The notes below the pieces were generated by a model. The model searched no databases, was not told the origin of the DNA, and was given only the letters and a program-made list of their open reading frames with translations. This document shows positions 35,891 to 47,400 of a DNA stretch of 64,000 nucleotides, piece by piece; within the stretch, counting starts at the first letter, position 1, and each line of letters opens with the position of its first letter. The stretch is from Anas platyrhynchos. Taxonomy: Eukaryota > Chordata > Aves > Anseriformes > Anatidae. The stretch spans positions 3,683,501 to 3,747,500 of the forward strand of contig NC_092613.1 in assembly GCF_047663525.1 (NCBI RefSeq), in the 5' to 3' direction. Made by a program: the position numbers and the translations under genes.

Positions 35891-36431
35891 TCAGTGCAGA
35901 ATCTCAGCCAGCTTTTCCTCATAATACTGGAAGTTCTCTTGAATGTCCTCCCATGGCACGAAAGCCTTTGCTTCCTCTCCTTCCTCCTGTTCCACAAAGT
36001 TCTGCCAGACATACTCAAAGTCTTGAGGCTTCATAATCCTCAGCTTGCAGCCAGCTGACTTCATTTTTTTCAGAGCAGCCTGCATTTCTGGCTCTTCCCA
36101 CATGAAGAGGCGCCCTACCATGATCGTCAGGCGCAGGTTCTTGTTCTTCTTTAGGGTCTCGGTTATCCGATCAGCACAGGTCACGCAGGGACTGGAGGAG
36201 ACGTACCAGGTGACGTTGTAGCGGAGACTTGATTCACACTTGGGCAAAATTGTGTTAAAGAAAGCAATTTCTGCGTGGGCAGCTGCGTGCTCATCTTCCA
36301 GGTAGCCCCGAGAAGTCACTGACTCTTTGCCTTGGGTCTCGATAACGTAACACAGGAAGGTTTTGTTCCTGCCTGAGCTGTATTCCACGTTCCTGAACTG
36401 GAATTTGAAAAATATGGCTGGGAGGCGCTCC
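35891..36431 (-). CDS. APOBEC2: APOBEC2 exon 2, catalytic-fold exon
   Basis: 541 bp: one base of Gly43, then ERLPAIFFKFQFRN through YYEEKLAEILH and TGA. It encodes the whole deaminase fold. Acceptor CTACAG|GGA on the minus strand. Confidence 0.97.
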
Positions 36432-39400
36432 CTGTAGAAAGTGGAGAGGAGAGAAGCATCTCAGAGGCAGATAATAAAGGGTTATAGCATTGGCTTAGTT
36501 CCTGTGTGGTCTTGGTCCAGTTCAATCTATCATGGCTGTCTTTTGCCATGTGTTGAAAGGAGACGTTTCCTTGGAAAGGACAAAAACACATTAAAACCAA
36601 CTGGTTGGTCAGCTCCTTTTACTGGTAAGGCTTTCAGACCCATTCCGAACACCCAGTCTTTTTCTCTGAATTTTGACAAACTTGGGCTGTGCTTTGCTGC
36701 TGTCTGCTTAGAGGTACTTGAAGAACTAGTTGCTGCTTAAATACATTTCTTGAGACTACAAAATTTACTGTACTCTGGGCCATTTGTACTCTTCTGTCAG
36801 TATGTTTCTGCAATGTTAATCTGCGAGATCTGTTGCCCTAATTGTTCAGGTAGCTCTGGCATTACTAATTAATGTTTTACCCTCAGTGCTTCTGCAGTCT
36901 GAATTTCCTTTGAGTAAAGGCACGTGTGACTGACTAGCTGCAGTTCATACGTGTTCTGGTTTTATTCTTCCAGAACCAGTTGAGTGCTAATATTCAGTAG
37001 GATTATTTTGTGGCTTTAGCTAAATGTGAGTTTCTAAGATCAAGCGTGATTTTGCTCTGAAGGAGTGTTTTTCCCACTGAAGTTTGATAGTATCCATGAG
37101 GCAGCTACTGATAAACTTCAGTCACTTCTTTTTGATTTGTTGTGCGCCTTTTTCCTTTTGGGTTTCTAAACTGTCATAATTCAAAGTGAACTATCACAGC
37201 GAGATGTGTTTCCAGTTCCTTCACCCAAGCAGGGTAGTCTGCTGTTACGTGTATGTAGGGAAGTTGAAAGTAGCTCCTTAAAATACTGTGTATGCTTTTA
37301 TGTACTACTGATTGAAGAGGTGAAAAAAGAAAGCTGCATCATCTCCAAGTACCTGTTTATTTCTAATGGAGTACCAGCTTTTCGTGATTGTCCCCTGGAG
37401 CATCAAACTGGAGTACATCAGTACAAGAACCAGTGCTCGAAGGATGTGAGATGAAAAGATGCTGACAACGTGCCTTGCGACCTGCTAAATGCTACAAAGG
37501 ATGGAAGTGAAGACTGCAAAGTAACCAAAGCGAAATAATGAGAAGTAGTAACACAACATTTCATTTATTGCATGCTAATAATCTTCCAGGATGTTGTAAT
37601 CTTCTCATCTGAGCTTTAGGTGGACCTATAACCTTGATATTCCCACTGAAGCTCTAATGAATCTTTGTAAAATAGTGATAGTGTTAATCTTCCCCATCTC
37701 ATCTCCAGTCAGATTATAATGTCAAACCTCTCCAGGATGTACAGCAGATGAAGGTCAAGAGACATTCTGAGACTCCTGGAAGTTTTAACTGGGGAGAGCA
37801 ACGAAGCTGCAGGAGTAGGTGGCAAAGTGTCGTTCTGCTGAGGGGAAAGAATTTGTGATGCAGCATCATACAAGGTTTCTCCAGAGATGATGGAAACAAA
37901 TGGTGAATAGACTCGAGATCAGTATGCTGTGCTCCCCTAGTCCTGTGGGATCAGAGGGACCACACTGTCAGCTTGCTGGTGTAAACCCTGCTTTGCACCA
38001 CAGTGAAAATGGGGGGTGGTTGCAGGTCAGGAATCAGGACTGCCTGTGAAGGGCTGAATCTGATGCCCTATAAAATCAGTGGATGTCTTCCTGTAGAGTG
38101 TAATGGATAAGGCTACACTTCTACAGGGTGTAAGGATAGGACTGTATGAAACACCCGAAACAGCATGGTGTTCCCCAAATCAAGGTGACTGGAATGGGAA
38201 TGGCTCAACAGAAAGACCAGTGTGGGGACCAGGCATTGGGGAGTTATGTAATACCTGGCTGCAAATGCTGCAGTACGTACTGAAAGCAAATGGATTTTTG
38301 CATAGGAAAGGATTAGTAATAGTGTGGTATCTAAAAACATAACTTTGAGTAAATTATAGCTATCATCAAGCTGCTTTAGCTGTGCTGCTCTAAACACCTA
38401 AATGCATTCTTCCATAAATGTTTAATTCCACTTAACAGAGTTTCAAAACTTCACTGGTATGTATATATCCATACTTGTCGCAGCCAGAGATTCTTGCTGC
38501 CAAAGTCCTCTGGCTTTTTTGGCTTTTGAGAAAGTTAAACCATAAAAGAACAGCCTCCCTATTTAATTTTTTATGATACCACAGTAGTATCTAGGGTGCA
38601 TTTGGGCCTGCTACGCACATTCGCAGTAAAAGGCCTGGAGTTACAGTTCACACTTCTGGTTTGGATTTCCCAACAGCACGATTTTACAGATGAACAACTT
38701 CACTTGGAATATCAGTGTGCTATAGCAGCCAGATAGCGCGAGAGTTGCTGTGGTTAGGTTGGCAGTTGTGCTCTGTACGGAGAGAAGAAGATCATTAGTC
38801 TTCAAAATGTAACAAGATGTATGAGTCAAAATGATTTAGTTCAGAGCGTTGCAGCTATGCTGGGAATATCTACTGTTGCTGTCAGTCAAGGAACACCACA
38901 ATTCCTTTTGCATTTAGTTGATTCATAAGATTGCAAGTTCAGAGTACAAGTCTGACTTGAAAAAATATTACTAGAAGCAGGTTTTCAGCTGCTTTTTTAA
39001 CTGTATTAAGTGCTTACACTGTTCAGTTCTGCTTCAATCAGTTCTATACAAGACGGGACTTAAACAATAGAAAAGCCTGTTTGGGACCTTTCCATGCTGT
39101 TACTGTTTTAGGCTTTTATTTTTATTATTAAGCAAATAATCATTCTGTTCTGGTGTGATTTGGTTTGTGGTTCTCTGGCTTGCATTGAGAGTTTCCACAG
39201 GCCTACGTAAGGGAAGTTTGCACTACTATGCAGAGCTTCTAAACTACCCAGAAAGACTGCTTTAACTTCAATTTCTTAGTGTTTTCCATCTGTTCCCTTA
39301 CTTCATACGACTTACCTACTAGAGCTAGTCGCATTTTCTTTAGGATGAATTGCAAGGCTTCCATTGATTTCATTAACAGCGTTACCAGACTCTAATTCAG

Positions 39401-42400
39401 CATAGCGCCTCTTATTCCCTGAACTCCTTTTGTCTTGTTCTTTGAGGCTATTAAAAAAAAAGTACATCCTTTGGAGAGTAGCACTTTTCCTGCTTTATAT
39501 CCTAGATAATTAATGATTCTTCAGTTAATGATTTAATTATTTTTTAAAGATATTTTTGAAAGTCCAATTGAGTGTGACCAACAAGCTACCCATTGCCTTG
39601 TTTCAAAGGTAAGTTTGTGAGGCTGCAGTAAGTTGTTTTAAAATAACATCATATATCTAAATGTATCGCATCAGAGTCACACGGGAGTTCATTCCTGATT
39701 TAAGTCTCTTGACTGCAAAGCGGTGACATCAGTGATGAAATTAAGTCAGTACGTTTTGATGAACAGCTTAAACAACAGTGGACTGCTCCAGGATGTATTC
39801 ACTCACTGCTGGCTTTAGCTGGGCTTTCTAGACAAACTTCTTGCTTATCGGCTAGGTGTCTAAGATTATCTGCAATGTTCACCTCAATCTGTTCTCCTAG
39901 CAGCATGGAATATGCATCAATTTAATTAGTAAGTTTCTGATAAAGAACTCAAACAAAGCCAAGGACATTTTTCAAGTCTAAGTAATTGGCTGACAGCTTG
40001 GAAAACTTGTTGATCATGGATACAGAATCAACCAATAAACTGTTTGCTAGTTAGCAAGAATCTCCTTAATCCCATCTAAACCAGACAAGGGAGGACATTT
40101 TGGCACAAGTGTGAATGGTAAACATGAGCCCTGGCTGGGCTTAGCTGCGTCCTTGCTACGTGACTCTTCCTAGCAGTGGGGACTCGAGGCTGGTGTCTCT
40201 GCGTAACAGGAAAGCCCCACAGCAAGTGATGCAGCAGTGAAAGAATGGGAAAGAAGGAACCATGTGTGCTGTAAGATTGGAGATGTGTTTGGATGCTGTG
40301 TGCTGCATAATCTCTCCTTGGAGTTACAGAGTGCCTGGCAGATGACCCTAATAACTGACTGCAAAATGAAGTATCGTGGTGTTTGCTTGGGTAGCTTAAG
40401 ACACTTTACAAGCAATTGCAAATCAAAATACATCCCTGAAATAGCTGTGTCATCTGCTATGAAAAACAAAGCCTGCTTCTTTGGAAACTGAGATCTAGTT
40501 TTGAATTGCTTTCTTTCTATTCCTGAGTAAATCACTAGTTCTTGGCAAGCCTGTTTTCCCATGATTGAATGGCAGGTAGCTTATGAATGTTAATATTATC
40601 CTTATTTTACCCTTTTTTACTTTCTTTTTTTTTTTTTTTTTTTCCCTAACCTTAGAAAAAGGGAATGCCAACAAAATATAACAAGGAGATGCAAGTCAGT
40701 TCTTGTATTTCTTATGCTGGAAGCTGCGCTGCTATAGACGCCAAACATAAAAATTGTGTTGTCTTGCATGTAGCTGTATAATCTTATTAAAATGCACGAA
40801 TACCACCGATTTCAGTAACTAGGCTAATTGCTTTTCTGCTTTTTTTTTTTTTTTTTTTTTTTTTTCAGTTAGAGAAGATGTTTTGTTGCCATTTCGCTCT
40901 CCTTACTGGCATCATATTTGTTTTAGGACTTGCACATGAGGTTTATGTATATGGAAGGTTCCTTTAAATTATTTACAGGCACCACACTGTTGGAGTGCTC
41001 CTAAAAATCATCTGTTCTAATGATAAGGTGCAGGTGGTCACAGCTCACTTGTGGTATATGGGAAGGTAAAAGCTGAAATATTATTTTTCCTGCTTCTGTG
41101 GAGGTCATTAAATGGTGCTCTTTAGGGGTTTTCTAACCATCTCAAGCCTAATTTATCCAAGTGCTTGTCCTGGGTAGTAGAAAGGCTGTTTTGTGATCTG
41201 TTAGATCACATTAATATGAAAATATTGAAACTTTGAGGCAAGAACCTCAATCTGTAATGCGTATTTAAGTACCTTGAAATAAGGTAGACTGGAGGAATGC
41301 AGCAGCTGCCCAGCATGGTCACAATGCCCTGTGCCATTGCATGGCAGGTAGGAGAAGAGAATGAGAGAATAAAAATGTGGGATTGTCTAAAAACTGCAGT
41401 AAACTAGTAGGACATATTCTTTACATTTACATGTTTTTTGGTGAGTATTTATACTTGGTCTTAAGATACTGGAGCCTATAAAACAGTGTCCTTTTGCTTG
41501 CTCTTCAACAACTGTTCACAAATAAACATACTCATGCTGGGCTCATTGATTATAGAAAGTCTAATGATCAGCTCTAGGAGGAACCAAGGGTTTATCACTG
41601 CTAGGAGGAACCTCATTTACACCCTGGGTAAAGTGTAAATAAATGTGTCTCCTTAAATGTCATGAAACGTACACAGCAGGGGCTTATATTTATCCAGGGC
41701 TGTGTTGACAAAAACATGGGGGGGCTTAATGTTCTTAAACAGAGTGATTAGGTTCCCAGCTTTTTTCATGTAAGCCAGCCTGGGCTGTAAGCCTCAGCTT
41801 GAAAACTTGGCTGTGTGTCACAAGATGCCCCTAATCCAAGGGCTAAAACTGAAATGCTTGAGTAGTAGACAGTGTAATTGAATTTAAGTGCTTGCACAGT
41901 TGCAGTTATGTGTTTTCTCATAATTCACATAACTGTCTTTATTGGCTGAAAATTCCTAAATAATTAGAAAATCCAAACAGTGATCAAACCAGGTTGAGGC
42001 ACAGCCTGTACTGACGGGGTCCTTAAAATGAAAGTAGAAATTGCTGGCTTTTTCTTTATCTCTTTCAGGGCCTTTTGGGATTTCTGCTTTACTTCCTCAT
42101 TCTCACCTTTAATAGCCAGCATACCGATAATAAGCTAATTATCAGGGGATACTTGGTCATGAGTCCTGCAGGAATTCACCAGATTTTTCTAAACACTTTC
42201 CAAATAGTGTTACAATGATCACAGAACAAATAATCACATACTGACAGCTCTAGGGTCCCTCACCAAACGTGCGAGTACTTTCATTTTGGAAACTTAAATT
42301 CTTGCCTTGCTTGGTATCAGCGTATGAAATGGTACTAGCTGATTTTCACAGCTTAACATACGTAGATCCACAGCACAGACTTTAACTCATTTGTAGAAAA

Positions 42401-44182
42401 GCCTTACCTGAGACTGCCTTGTGTCACCTGGGGATCTTGCCCTAGTCCTTGTGCCCTGGTAAGGTTCCAGCAGTGTGGCTGCCTCCTAAACCTCAGGAAT
42501 TTGCTTTCCTATTGTTAACCCTTTCTTTCTGCAGACACATCACCCCTCACATTCCTGCTTCTGCCTTTTAAGTGTAGAAAGTCCTGCCAAAATGTGTAAC
42601 AGCATTGTAATTCCAACAAATCTTTTCATTGCAACATAGCACTATGAAAGGTTTTTTATTATTATTATTATTTTTCCAGCCACAGTTAGCACACCGGTTC
42701 CTACCCAGGTTGTTGGGGTTAGCAAGGAAGTTTGAAGATACTGCCCAATTCCGTGGCAGTGCTAATTGCAAGTTGAGTGCTCTATGGCTGAAAAAACATA
42801 ATTTCCTGATGAGATTCATTTAGTACGTGTTCTATGCATTTAGGAGTTGTCACCACGTTTGTCATTAGTCCAGGCTTAGTTCATAGCAGAGGAAAGTGCT
42901 TTTCTGTCCGTGTTCTAGCAGATGTATTATTTGCATGATTGTGCACGACAGAGACTAAAGGCTGTGAACAGCCCCACCACAAGAAGTGATTTTCAGAACA
43001 TACGTTTTTTTAAGAAGAAAATTGTTTTTTCACCCCCATACAGGAACATAACCCAATTGTGTGAGATGAAAACTCATGCATGCTTTTCAGAAATGCCAAC
43101 CAAATTTTATTTGTGGAGCCTTTCTTACCAGTAGCCCTGTCACAAACAGAAAGATTCCAAGTGGTATTTTAGAGTCTGGCCTGAGGTTTGCATACCAGCA
43201 GCTGGAAGAAATAGTAGTTTTGGGTTATATGCTGGGAGCACTGCCTTGGTGACTTCTGAGGGAGTCTAGAGGGAAGAGCTACATAGGGCATCTTGATACT
43301 ACTACAACGAGCATTTTGAAATGCTTAGAGATAGCAGATTACACAGTTTTTTCTACTTGCAGCTGTCAATTACATCTGACAGAGTTCAGCTTCCTAGCAG
43401 ATCTCCGTTATATCTGCCTCTTTCAAAGGCCAGGCTCCCTGGAACAAAAGGAGCTGCTTGCTGCTTTGCAGTCTTGAAAACTGCCTATTGTTTTGGTGCC
43501 CTTCTGTGAGTTTGGCTTTTTGAAAGTCAGGTTCCAGCTGTGGGTGTGGAGCCCTTGAAAATGTGGACTTTTGACTCTCTTGAAAAAACTGTCCCTTAGG
43601 TCCATAAAGTAAATCAGCCATAGCAGGAGTATTTTTCCTAATCCACAGACAGAGAAACTTTCAGACAAGAGCCACTGATCACACCAAGAAATCAATATTC
43701 AGCATTCATCAAGGACCCATACCTTCCATCCCTTCATTGTCAGGCAAGTCACCCCATTGCAGTGCACTATGAGGGAATTGGTGAGTACTGTGGAAACAGA
43801 CCTGCTTGTATGAAAACAAATGGATTTGGCTGCCTGCCTGCTTGGGGTGAATTCATCCCCTGTAAAATGCACTGAAACTTTTAACAAAATCCCACAACGA
43901 AAGCCGTACTTAAACCATTTAAGACTACTCAGAAGTGCACTGGCTTAAGGTACCACCTTTAATTACCCAGCACCAAAGCTGAGGCAGGGACCTTTGAAGA
44001 TCCCTGCCAAAAAGTTTCAGTCTTTTGCACCCTCTTTATAGCTAAACCTCTTACCCCGTCACAATTTCGAAGGGTGGCAGGTCTTCCCGCTTCACCTTCT
44101 TCTTCTTTTTTCCCTCGCCCTCTTCTGCGTTGTCAGGTTCACCGTTCTGGGCGTTGCTGGGCTCCTCCTGCTTTTCTGCCAT
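35891..44182 (-). CDS. APOBEC2: APOBEC2, muscle-type zinc-dependent AID/APOBEC-family protein (complete CDS)
   Basis: Two exons (44182-44055 and 36431-35891) join across a split Gly codon to give 222 aa; human has 224. The cytidine-deaminase zinc site is complete: His95-Ala-Glu97 within EDEHAAAHAE, and Cys125/Cys128 within SSSPCVTC. The C-terminal block LRIMKPQDFEYVWQNFVEQ and the motif NVTWYVSSSP are nearly identical to human. Deaminase activity of APOBEC2 has not been firmly shown in vertebrates. It is known from heart and skeletal muscle and from a chromatin-linked role in myogenic differentiation. The N-terminus is unlike human: an acidic stretch is followed by a Lys-rich run (residues 25-32) just before the conserved LPPFEIVTGERLPA. 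TSPO2 lies upstream on the same strand and OARD1 is convergent. Confidence 0.97.
36432..44054 (-). other. APOBEC2: APOBEC2 intron 1 (7.6 kb)
   Basis: A single large intron, as in mammals. It contains T19 (40625-40643), T26 (40840-40865) and a short (TTA)n (42656-42671). No nested gene or CR1 copy recognised. Its low repeat content leaves room for regulatory elements, but none can be named by eye. Confidence 0.8.
40840..40865. repeat. Poly-T tract (T26)
   Basis: Uninterrupted run of 26 T in APOBEC2 intron 1. A T19 run lies 200 bp upstream. Confidence 0.9.
44055..44182 (-). CDS. APOBEC2: APOBEC2 exon 1 (start codon, variable N-terminus)
   Basis: Encodes MAEKQEEPSNAQNGEPD, an acidic stretch, then GKKKKKVKREDLPPFEIVT plus two bases of Gly. 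Donor GG|GTAAGA. The start is supported by the human-like MA-K-EE opening and the LPPFEIVTG anchor. Confidence 0.95.
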
Positions 44183-44320
44183 CTTCTTGGGTATAGGGAC
44201 AGTAAGTTAAGGCCACGGGGAAAAATAAAGCAATTTCTGAAAGCTCTCAGGGAGCAGAGACAGCAGAGGGGGGAGGGAAAAAAAAACAGAGCTGGGAGTT
44301 CCTGCACTACACACAGTTGT

Positions 44321-44430
44321 CAGGGGCTAAATATGGAACAAAGCAGCAACGACAGAGGCTGGATGGGGTAGGGTGACCGAGGGCTCTCAGATGTCGTCTC
44401 CTTCCCTAGCTTTCACTAGGCCTTTTTATC
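44321..44430 (-). promoter_or_regulatory. APOBEC2: APOBEC2 core promoter candidate
   Basis: On the gene strand a TATA-like GATAAAAAGG lies at 44430-44421. A CArG-like CCATATTTAG (one mismatch from CC(A/T)6GG) is at 44336-44327. The distance to the ATG leaves a 5' UTR of roughly 200 bases. SRF-type sites fit a muscle gene, but both motifs are short. Confidence 0.4.
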
Positions 44431-44439
44431 AATCCGTCG

Positions 44440-47400
44440 TGCTTCCTTTTTAATTTAAAATTAAGTGACGACTTCGTTGTGGGTGGGCTAAGCAATGGAT
44501 GGAAAATCATGGAAGCATCAGTGTCTGTTTATCCATTAGCATGACAGATAGCTGGCAAGGTGCAGAGCTGGCAGGGTCTCCGTCTGCCTTCATTTGCCAG
44601 CTTATTATTTTACTAACCTTGAAGAACCACTGTTTTGGCTCAGGCAAGAGGGGAAAGGGGTGGCCCACATTTGATTTGCTGAAAAATCCCCATTGTCGTG
44701 GATTCAGCCTCATGAGCCACCTGGAGAGTCACAGCAGGGGTGTCTAGAGGAGCAGGAGTTCTTTCCTTCCACCCTTCTCTTCCACGGAAGGACACAGAAA
44801 ACAGGAGCTGAACAGGATGAAATCCTTGGGCTTGTGGAAATTGGTGTTACAGATCGCATCAGCAAAAATGCTAACCAGACTTTATCCTAAATATCCTGAA
44901 GTCAGGCTTATAATTCACAGCGGGACAGTATTTCTTTTGCAGGAGCTGAACATCTGCACATTGTTCTGTTATTTTTTCTCATCCCTGCCTGAATGTTTGA
45001 GAAATGCCCACTGCACTGGGTGTGATAACATAGCTAAGAGTAAGGACTTGAAAAATTGATGGGCTTAGTGATTCCTGCAGTATTCTTTTGTTTCTTTCCT
45101 CTTTGCTGCTGCAGTGGTTGCAGGTGTTCAATGAGTGATTGCACAGGAGCCAAAGAATCAGAAGGACAGGAGGCTGTGGAGGTGTGATGAGAAGTGAATT
45201 GTGTCTGTGTGAGGACCTGGAGGTCGTGCAGTAATGTTTGGGCCTGGTGTGAACGGTGTGTTAAGAACAGAGTACTGGAGACATTCGGGTAAGGTGATTT
45301 GTCTGACCTCATGTGGGGGTGGAATCTGTCTTTCATACAAAGAAATGAGAAGGACTATAAGGACTATATATTATCAAAAGTTGGGGATGTTTGGTTTGCT
45401 TGGCACTATATCAAGCAGATTTTTTTTTGAAGAGGCTGCAGTAGCTCAGAAGGATACTCAGGGTTAATCTAAGATTCACATGAGCTCTGAAAAGGGTTTT
45501 ATATGTTTGGTTTGGGAGGATTGTCTCTTTTAAATTCAGAATTATATGAAATTCTTCCAATTTCTCACAATTTAATTCACTTAAGGGTTGTATAAATCCC
45601 ATATGAGCCAAGCCTGATGAAAACCTCAGTATGATTTTTCTCAGAGACTAATCCTGCCATGACACGAGACTGGAAGTAAATAGAAAGTGCGTAGTTGTGC
45701 AGAACTCAAGATTTAGCCAAAGCTTATTTGAAATCAAACCTCCAGGATCCTGGGTTCTGGATTTAGCTCAGAACCCACCATCAAGACTTGGATAAATATG
45801 CAATATTAAGCTATATTTGAGTGTTCAGTCTGTACTTAGTGGGAAACCTGCTGTTTGATTTAAAGATGGCTTGCTCTTTGCAGAAATCAAGCGTGAGTAC
45901 CTGCTTTCAGCCAAAATGCAGTCTTTACAATACCATTGGAGGCAACTCCTAAGGGTTCTGCACTCTCACTAAAGTGAAATGAATTTATGCCATTAGGCAG
46001 ATAATTTGCCTTCTGACTACTTTTTCAAGCCCCTTGCTAACAGCAGCCTGCCTTTCCGCACTTCTGTGAGAATCACAATACCCTTTGTAGTTCATCATTA
46101 GTAGCATCGTTGAAATGCACTCTGGGGACAGGGCACACCACCCACCCTTTTACTCCCACTCTGTTTGCTAGTGATGAGAAAGTTGTTTATTTGATGACTG
46201 GCATAGCTGGCACAGAGAGTATTGTGACAACGGCGCTATGAAGGATTTGACAAGTTCCAAGACATCCTATCTGCAGAACATACATCTTTCGTTTTCATGG
46301 TGCAAGGTTTTATTTATTTTTAAGCTTAAAATACTTTCCTGGAGAGCAGGTGTAGTGTTTTTCCTCTTGCCTGGTAACTATGTTCAAATTCCAACTCCCT
46401 TGTCCAATTACTCTCACCTTTGACATTTCAGGCAGTGTTTTTGGGGAAGGGGATCCTCTCTTAATGAGTGACAGCTTGTCTCCTTCTCCCCCCTGTATTT
46501 TGAAAACGCACTCCAGCCCCTCTCCAGTCCCTCTGACCCACTTTTCTTTATTTTTGGAAGCTCGCGACTGTTAGGGTCCCATTTTTTCCTACAGCCTTTA
46601 GCTTTCACTGGCCTGGCCCTTCTGTGGAGTTCAGGCCTGAGCTCCTATCTAATCTCCGGAATGTGGCACAGAGACTCTACCTCTGTCCAGCCCTTCCCCA
46701 GCTGCTTCGCAGCTCCATCTAGGGCAGTGCATGATCCCCCCCCCCCCTACAGCGTCTGCCTGTGCCAAAAATATAAGGCGACACCACCGAGTTGCTGTCA
46801 ATCTGACATTTTGCATTAGAGCCTTAGGAATGAAAGCTTTGATCAGTTCTGTTCAGTTGTTTTTAAATGACCCGAGTTCCCCCGAAGTGTGCGTGTGTAC
46901 GAGAGCGTGCGTGCATCGGCCTAATGACACAAGTCAGTGATGGAAATATTTTTCCCAGTAGCTAATTCAGAGAAGGAGCTGGGGAAGGGACGCAGTTACC
47001 CTCACGCAAGGATCTCCCTAAGGCACTTAGGGTAACTAAAATCATGGTGCTTCCAACCAGAATTTTTACCCAGGTTTCCTTCCACACTGCCCCTCTCCTC
47101 ATTGATATAATGTTTTATTTAGTTGCCTATGAATTCTGTGTTGCTCTGAGAGCCTTGCACAGTGGAATCACTGTTCGATCACGGAAGAGGTACACGAGAT
47201 CTGCACGTGTCAGGTCTCACACAAGAATCAGCCCACTGCCTCTCCTCATTCACTCCTCTGCAGCAAGGGCTAAATCCTGCTCGTCTCCAGCACTGCCCTG
47301 CAGCCTAGCAGCTGGATGCAGCCGGTAGGTGAGGACTCTTCCCACTTAAACAAATCCCCTTCAGCAGCTGCACTTCATGTCTGGGGAAACCTCCGACAGC

